Of a DNA stretch of 18,054 nucleotides, positions 14,769 through 18,054 are shown piece by piece (position 1 is the stretch's first letter; each line of letters starts with the position of its first letter). The DNA is from Chthoniobacterales bacterium (GTDB lineage Bacteria; Verrucomicrobiota; Verrucomicrobiia; Chthoniobacterales; UBA10450). The position numbers and the translations under genes were made by a program. The stretch lies in assembly GCA_013695925.1 (NCBI GenBank), contig JACCZO010000205.1:1-18054 (forward strand), read 5' to 3'. The notes below the pieces were generated by a model. It searched no databases, was not told the origin of the DNA, and was given only the letters and a program-made list of their open reading frames with translations.

Positions 14769-14891
14769 AGCGCACGCGTCTCGCGTGCTGGCGACGGTGT
14801 TCCACCGTCGCGGACTTTGCTTGTCGCCCCGCCTGTAGGAAAAGTTCGGCGCGGTGGAACACCGCGACCAGCACACGAGACGCGTGCGCTA
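14769..14891. repeat. Long imperfect inverted repeat with nested hairpins
   Basis: The arms are about 40 bases (14769-14808 and 14851-14890, reversed), with 35 of 40 positions identical. Each arm itself holds hairpins. In the left arm GCACGCG 14772-14778 pairs with CGCGTGC 14782-14788, and GCGACGGTG 14791-14799 pairs perfectly with CACCGTCGC 14803-14811. In the right arm CGCGGTG 14850-14856 pairs with CACCGCG 14860-14866, and GCACACG 14871-14877 pairs with CGCGTGC 14881-14887 with one mismatch. The structure lies at the junction of a dead gene and the fusion glycosyltransferase, whose stop codon (14889-14891) is at its edge. It resembles a REP/MITE-type intergenic element. Confidence 0.7.
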
Positions 14892-16901
14892 CCCGGGCTC
14901 TCCGTCCGCGATCAACTCCCCGATCGCCGACAGCCCGCCGAGACACTGCGCCTCCGGCCCAAACCGAACCACGGCATGCCAAAACGCCTCCCGGCCGACT
15001 CGCTCGCGCGCTGCTTGGTCGTCAATTAGCGCGAGGAGATGATCTCGCCAGTCCGCCTCGTCGCGAGCGACGAAGCCATTCACTCCTGACTGGATCGCCG
15101 CCGCATACGGCTCGGTCGCGGAGGCGACCGTCGGCATATGAAGGAGCGCGGCTTCAAAATATTTCAGTTCGCTTTTAGCTTCGCAGAAGGGATTGCCCGC
15201 CTCCAGCGGAGCGAGGTTGATGTCGAAACGCGCATACTCCGCTCCGAGCTCGTGGTGGGGCACGACCGGACGCGTCTCGATGCGTGCGGCGTGTTCGGTC
15301 AATTCCGGGAACTCCCCAAGATCCAGATATCCGACGATCGTTAGGCTGGCCTGCGAACGGTCGTTCAGCACTCCAGCCAGGACCGCGGAAATCTGTGCAA
15401 AATCTTTCTGGTGCGTCGGCGCGCCGGAAGCATAACCGAGTCGGACGCCCGCGCCCTTGTCGACCGGACGGTCCCTCAGACGGCGAGCGTCCTCGAGCAT
15501 GCGACAGCTAATTCCGTTAGGCCAAACCAGCGCCTGTTTCCCCAGTTTTTCCAGAGCCGCGGCGAGCGGAGCGGTCGAGACGATGGCGCAGTCGGTTTCG
15601 AGGAGGCTTTGCCGCCAACCGGCGACGCGCGCGGCCCAGCGTTCGCGCCCGACGGGGTTGAGCGTTCGCAGGTAATCGAAGTAGGGCTCGCGCATGTAGT
15701 CGGGTTCGAAGACGAGATCGTCGATATCGAACGCGATCCTGATCCCGCGCGCGCGGCAGGCGGCGGAGAGCGCGGCGACACGCACATCCCATGGGGTGCG
15801 GAACAACACCACGAGGCCGAGCCCGGCCAGTTCTTCGTCATCGAAATCGTCGAGCAGACACCAGTCGGCCTCCAGTCCGCCGGCCTGCAGCGCAGCCGCG
15901 TGATGTTCGACTCGATAAAGATGTCCGCGTGTCTCTGGGCTATCGGAAACGAAGAGCACCCGCGCGCCCTGGCGGAAGGTCCCTTGCGCGCGACCGAGAC
16001 TACTGAGCGCGGAGCCGTAAGCGGGCGAGCAGGCGTGAATCGGCTTTTCGTTAGGCGCAGCCGGGGCCGCGGTTGCGAAGGCTTCCCGAAACGCATCCAC
16101 CTCGGCGCGGTCCACTTCATCTCCTCTCGCAACCTGCGCCGCCAGCTGGTGGTAAAAGTGCACCGCGACACCCGGCCAGCCTAACGACTCGAAACCGCCG
16201 CTCTCCTGACGTTTAAGTCCGCGCTCGAGGGTGCCAGTCGCCGCGCCCAGCGGGACGGGATAATCGAAGCCAAGCCGCTCGGCGATGGCCGTCAGCTCGC
16301 GCGGAGCATCTGCGAGCAGCATTTCGTAGGTGAGAATGGCCCGCGGCAGACCGCGGCTGCCGAATTCGGCCTCGAGCACGTAACGCAACCAAAGCCAATG
16401 CGCTCGCGCGATGGAGAGAAGACCTCCCCGCCGGGTCGGTTCCGTGAGGACACGAACCTGGAGCGAGCGCGCGACTTCGCGCGGGTCGCGCAAAATCAGC
16501 ACGCTCCCGGCGGCAACATTCATATTCCTTAGGCAGGCACGCCAGAACGGCAGCAACCGGCAAAGTCGCGGGTCCTTGAGCACGATCATCGGCGAAGCCG
16601 AGAGCGCCTTTTCAACGAAAGCCTTGGCGCGCTCGCGAAAGACGGATGCGCCGGCGGAGTCAAACCACTCCGCCACAATCGGCGAGGGATCATGCCATGA
16701 CGTCCCGGCGGCGGAGAGAATCTCTTCGTTCAGCCGGGTGAGATCTTTGGATTCAAAATAGCCGCCGGTGTTGTCGGGCGCCGGAGGCAGAAGATTGTCG
16801 GGCAGGCCGAAGCCGAGGGTGTGCAGCGCACGTGCCAGGGCCGAAGTGCCGCTCCGATGCATCCCGAGGACGAGCACGACCCGCCGAACCGTGGCGCTCA
16901 T
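14889..16901 (-). CDS. Sulfotransferase-glycosyltransferase fusion protein
   Basis: A 670-residue two-domain protein. The N-terminal part (about 1-280) is a P-loop sulfotransferase: LVLGMHRSGTSALARAL at 10-26 is the 5'-phosphosulfate loop and LILRDPREVARSL at 135-147 the 3'-phosphate site of PAPS enzymes. After a short Ala/Pro linker, residues 312-670 form a GT-B glycosyltransferase, with GARVLFVSDSPETRGHLYRVEHHAAAL at its start and SELKYFEAALLHMPTVAS near the donor site. It probably both glycosylates and sulfates a surface glycan. The start ATG overlaps the stop of the upstream GT2 gene. The stop TAG is in the edge of the inverted repeat, so the C-terminus may have been altered. Exact octamers are at 15338, 16048 and 16180. 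Confidence 0.85.
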   Translation of the reverse strand: MSATVRRVVLVLGMHRSGTSALARALHTLGFGLPDNLLPPAPDNTGGYFESKDLTRLNEEILSAAGTSWHDPSPIVAEWFDSAGASVFRERAKAFVEKALSASPMIVLKDPRLCRLLPFWRACLRNMNVAAGSVLILRDPREVARSLQVRVLTEPTRRGGLLSIARAHWLWLRYVLEAEFGSRGLPRAILTYEMLLADAPRELTAIAERLGFDYPVPLGAATGTLERGLKRQESGGFESLGWPGVAVHFYHQLAAQVARGDEVDRAEVDAFREAFATAAPAAPNEKPIHACSPAYGSALSSLGRAQGTFRQGARVLFVSDSPETRGHLYRVEHHAAALQAGGLEADWCLLDDFDDEELAGLGLVVLFRTPWDVRVAALSAACRARGIRIAFDIDDLVFEPDYMREPYFDYLRTLNPVGRERWAARVAGWRQSLLETDCAIVSTAPLAAALEKLGKQALVWPNGISCRMLEDARRLRDRPVDKGAGVRLGYASGAPTHQKDFAQISAVLAGVLNDRSQASLTIVGYLDLGEFPELTEHAARIETRPVVPHHELGAEYARFDINLAPLEAGNPFCEAKSELKYFEAALLHMPTVASATEPYAAAIQSGVNGFVARDEADWRDHLLALIDDQAARERVGREAFWHAVVRFGPEAQCLGGLSAIGELIADGEPG

Positions 16902-17782
16902 GTTTTGGAAGGTAGAAAACGGCGCGCTTCGGGTGAGAGCCGACCCAAGTACTCCGGACTAAAACTCGGGGGCGCATAGGTTTTGCCGCGCAGGCGCACA
17001 TATTCCTGGTGGAATTTTTCCCAGGGATGTTCGGCCATGGCAACGTTCGTCGCGACCCCGCCGTGGAATTGGTGAAAGGTGCCTTCCCCGAGCAAGAGGA
17101 CCGGGGTCAACTCTGGTGCCGCGCAGGCCAGCGCAAAAAAATCGAGGTTTACCAGACCGCCGCCCGGCGCCTGGAAGTGCGGGTCGAATCCGCCCAGCCT
17201 AACGAACTCGGACTTGCACAGAGCAAAGCAGTTACTCTCAGCGAGGGCGGAAAACCAGCCTTCGCGGCAGGACAGGGCGAGGGCCGCGACGGAGAAAAGC
17301 GCATAGCCGTTCGCGCGCCAGTCGACCGAATCCAGGAGGCGATCTTCCGCGGCCTGGTCGTATCCGGATTTGATCGAAAGGTTTTGCACCTCCTCCCCGA
17401 GATGCCAGCCGAGCGTGTAAACGAAAGGATTCGGGAACGCCCGAAACGCCGCCAGCATGTGCTGGAGAATTCCGGGCGTAAGGATGCGCGCGCCGTCGAC
17501 GCAAACCGCGACGCACTCACCCCGGGCCATTTCCACCCCGAGGTTGACGGCGTCGACTGGCGAGGAGGATGACGTTTCGTGGCGATGGTAGCGAAAGCTG
17601 GGCGCGATCCGCTCGACTTCCTTCGCGGGCAAAGGATCGGTCGAGCCGTTTTCGATGACAACGACTTCATAATCCTCTGCCGCCACGCCTTGTTGGTACC
17701 CAGGGCTGAGGGAAAAGAGAGTGCGCGGCGCCTCGCGACGCATGTCGTGGACGATCACGATGACCGAGAGTTGTGGTTTCAT
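16898..17782 (-). CDS. Glycosyltransferase family 2
   Basis: A 294-residue GT-A enzyme starting MKPQLSVIVIVHDMRREAPRTLFSLSP, the typical GT2 N-terminus. The nucleotide-sugar site has VVVIENGSTDP at 41-50, and a metal-site segment VCVDGARIL around residue 96 takes the place of the DXD. An acceptor-side segment, ALCKSEFVRLGGFDPHF, is the usual GT2 mid-protein motif. It lies directly upstream of the fusion sulfotransferase-glycosyltransferase with an ATGA overlap, so the pair is almost certainly co-translated and acts on the same surface polysaccharide. The exact octamer at 17198-17205 encodes FVRLG within the conserved segment. Sugar specificity cannot be told. Confidence 0.88.
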   Translation of the reverse strand: MKPQLSVIVIVHDMRREAPRTLFSLSPGYQQGVAAEDYEVVVIENGSTDPLPAKEVERIAPSFRYHRHETSSSSPVDAVNLGVEMARGECVAVCVDGARILTPGILQHMLAAFRAFPNPFVYTLGWHLGEEVQNLSIKSGYDQAAEDRLLDSVDWRANGYALFSVAALALSCREGWFSALAESNCFALCKSEFVRLGGFDPHFQAPGGGLVNLDFFALACAAPELTPVLLLGEGTFHQFHGGVATNVAMAEHPWEKFHQEYVRLRGKTYAPPSFSPEYLGRLSPEARRFLPSKT

Positions 17783-17902
17783 GCGCAGGGCAAATTCACG
17801 GCTCTACTTCGCCGACCGCTGCGAATTCGGCAAGATGTCGCTCCGGGCGCGCTACATCATCCTCCTAGAGTGCACGGTTGTTCTGTGGTTCTATAGCGCG
17901 AC
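17783..17902. promoter_or_regulatory. Divergent intergenic region before ubiX
   Basis: 120 bases between the start of the GT2 gene (-) and the start of ubiX (+) must hold promoters for both directions. I see no clear -35/-10 pair or operator. A candidate -10-like TATAGC is at 17893-17898, too close to the ubiX ATG to be convincing. Confidence 0.3.
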
Positions 17903-18054
17903 ATGAAACTCGTCATCGCCGCCACCGGTGCCAGCGGCACCGTTTATCTCCAGCGTTTGCTCGACCAGATCGACGCCTCGGCGAACGAAGTGCACCTGGT
18001 CATGAGCACGCACGCCAAACAGGTCGCCGCCACCGAGGTCGACCGGCTCGAAAT
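17903..18054 (+). CDS. ubiX: Flavin prenyltransferase UbiX (3' end outside window)
   Basis: The frame opens with MKLVIAATGASGTVYLQRLL, the hallmark of UbiX/Pad1, with the FMN-binding GASG at residues 9-12. It continues with EVHLVMSTHAKQVAATEV, also typical. The enzyme prenylates FMN to make the cofactor of UbiD-type decarboxylases, used in ubiquinone or menaquinone synthesis. Only 50 codons are inside the window. The gene is divergent from the surface-glycan genes. Confidence 0.9.
   Translation, partial: MKLVIAATGASGTVYLQRLLDQIDASANEVHLVMSTHAKQVAATEVDRLE

Larger units (their letters stand above)
6..17205. repeat. Dispersed octamer CCTAACGA (17 exact copies)
   Basis: Exact copies of CCTAACGA on the + strand start at 6, 3456, 5482, 8740, 12012, 12426, 14125, 14711, 16180 and 17198. 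Copies of the reverse form TCGTTAGG start at 6489, 6893, 8373, 11135, 13637, 15338 and 16048. Thirteen of the 17 extend to GCCTAACGA. One-mismatch forms occur at 971, 2920, 3817, 4309, 5331, 8079, 13046, 14528, 15514 and 16526. Chance expectation for the exact octamer on both strands is about 0.5. The copies lie in unrelated genes and in intergenic DNA, with a mean spacing near 1 kb. The range given only spans first to last copy; the sequence between copies is not repeated. Confidence 0.85.

Noticed and set aside
14743..14982. Short open frame across the inverted repeat on the - strand
   Set aside because: It is encoded by the hairpin repeat itself; such Arg/Val-rich frames are a by-product of the repeat sequence.
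15411..16184. A 257-codon open frame antisense to the fusion protein
   Set aside because: Shadow of the conserved fusion gene; no ribosome binding site or motif.

Overview
The window is a gene-dense, GC-rich bacterial chromosome segment that includes the dnaA-dnaN replication locus. Gene content and style suggest a Gram-negative soil-type bacterium, most likely Verrucomicrobiota (possibly Chthoniobacterales/Spartobacteria). The grounds are a TonB-ExbB-ExbD-deformylase cluster, lipoproteins, a heptosyltransferase-like GT9 enzyme and an intergenic nested-hairpin repeat. This placement is an inference from the sequence, not a database result. I see no rRNA, tRNA, CRISPR array or insertion sequence.

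Layout. 1-2287 (+): C-terminal part of a TonB-like protein, exbB, exbD and def, the last three packed with short or overlapping junctions. 2286-2377: a cluster of hairpins between convergent genes. 2400-3337 (-): a small exported protein and a Dabb-domain lipoprotein. 3338-3927: a long non-coding region before dnaA with DnaA-box-like repeats, a candidate replication origin. 3928-6451 (+): dnaA and dnaN. 6418-9312 (-): miaB, a membrane protein and a GT9 glycosyltransferase whose 3' end overlaps dnaN. 9347-9978 (-): a VapBC-type toxin-antitoxin pair whose antitoxin lacks a normal start. 10026-10835 (-): an unknown lipoprotein, divergent from mtnP (10901-11770, +). 11845-11935: a frameshifted remnant with a signal peptide. 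11936-14512 (-): bioF, a D-Ala-D-Ala carboxypeptidase and a glyoxalase-like protein. 14543-14891: a frameshifted gene remnant running into a long inverted repeat. 14889-17782 (-): a sulfotransferase-glycosyltransferase fusion and a GT2 glycosyltransferase. 17903-18054 (+): the start of ubiX.

The most striking signal is not a gene. The non-palindromic octamer CCTAACGA (reverse TCGTTAGG) occurs 17 times exactly in 18 kb, against about 0.5 expected by chance, and 13 of these extend to GCCTAACGA. It lies in genes and between genes, on both strands, and in several reading frames. It resembles a DNA uptake sequence or another dispersed genome signal. I do not know of a described motif of this sequence.

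The genes fall into ordinary cell functions: envelope energy transduction, protein maturation, replication initiation and processivity, tRNA modification, purine and sulfur salvage, biotin synthesis, peptidoglycan trimming and surface polysaccharide synthesis. The dispersed octamer, the frameshifted remnants, the antitoxin with an early in-frame stop and the nested inverted repeat are what deserve follow-up.
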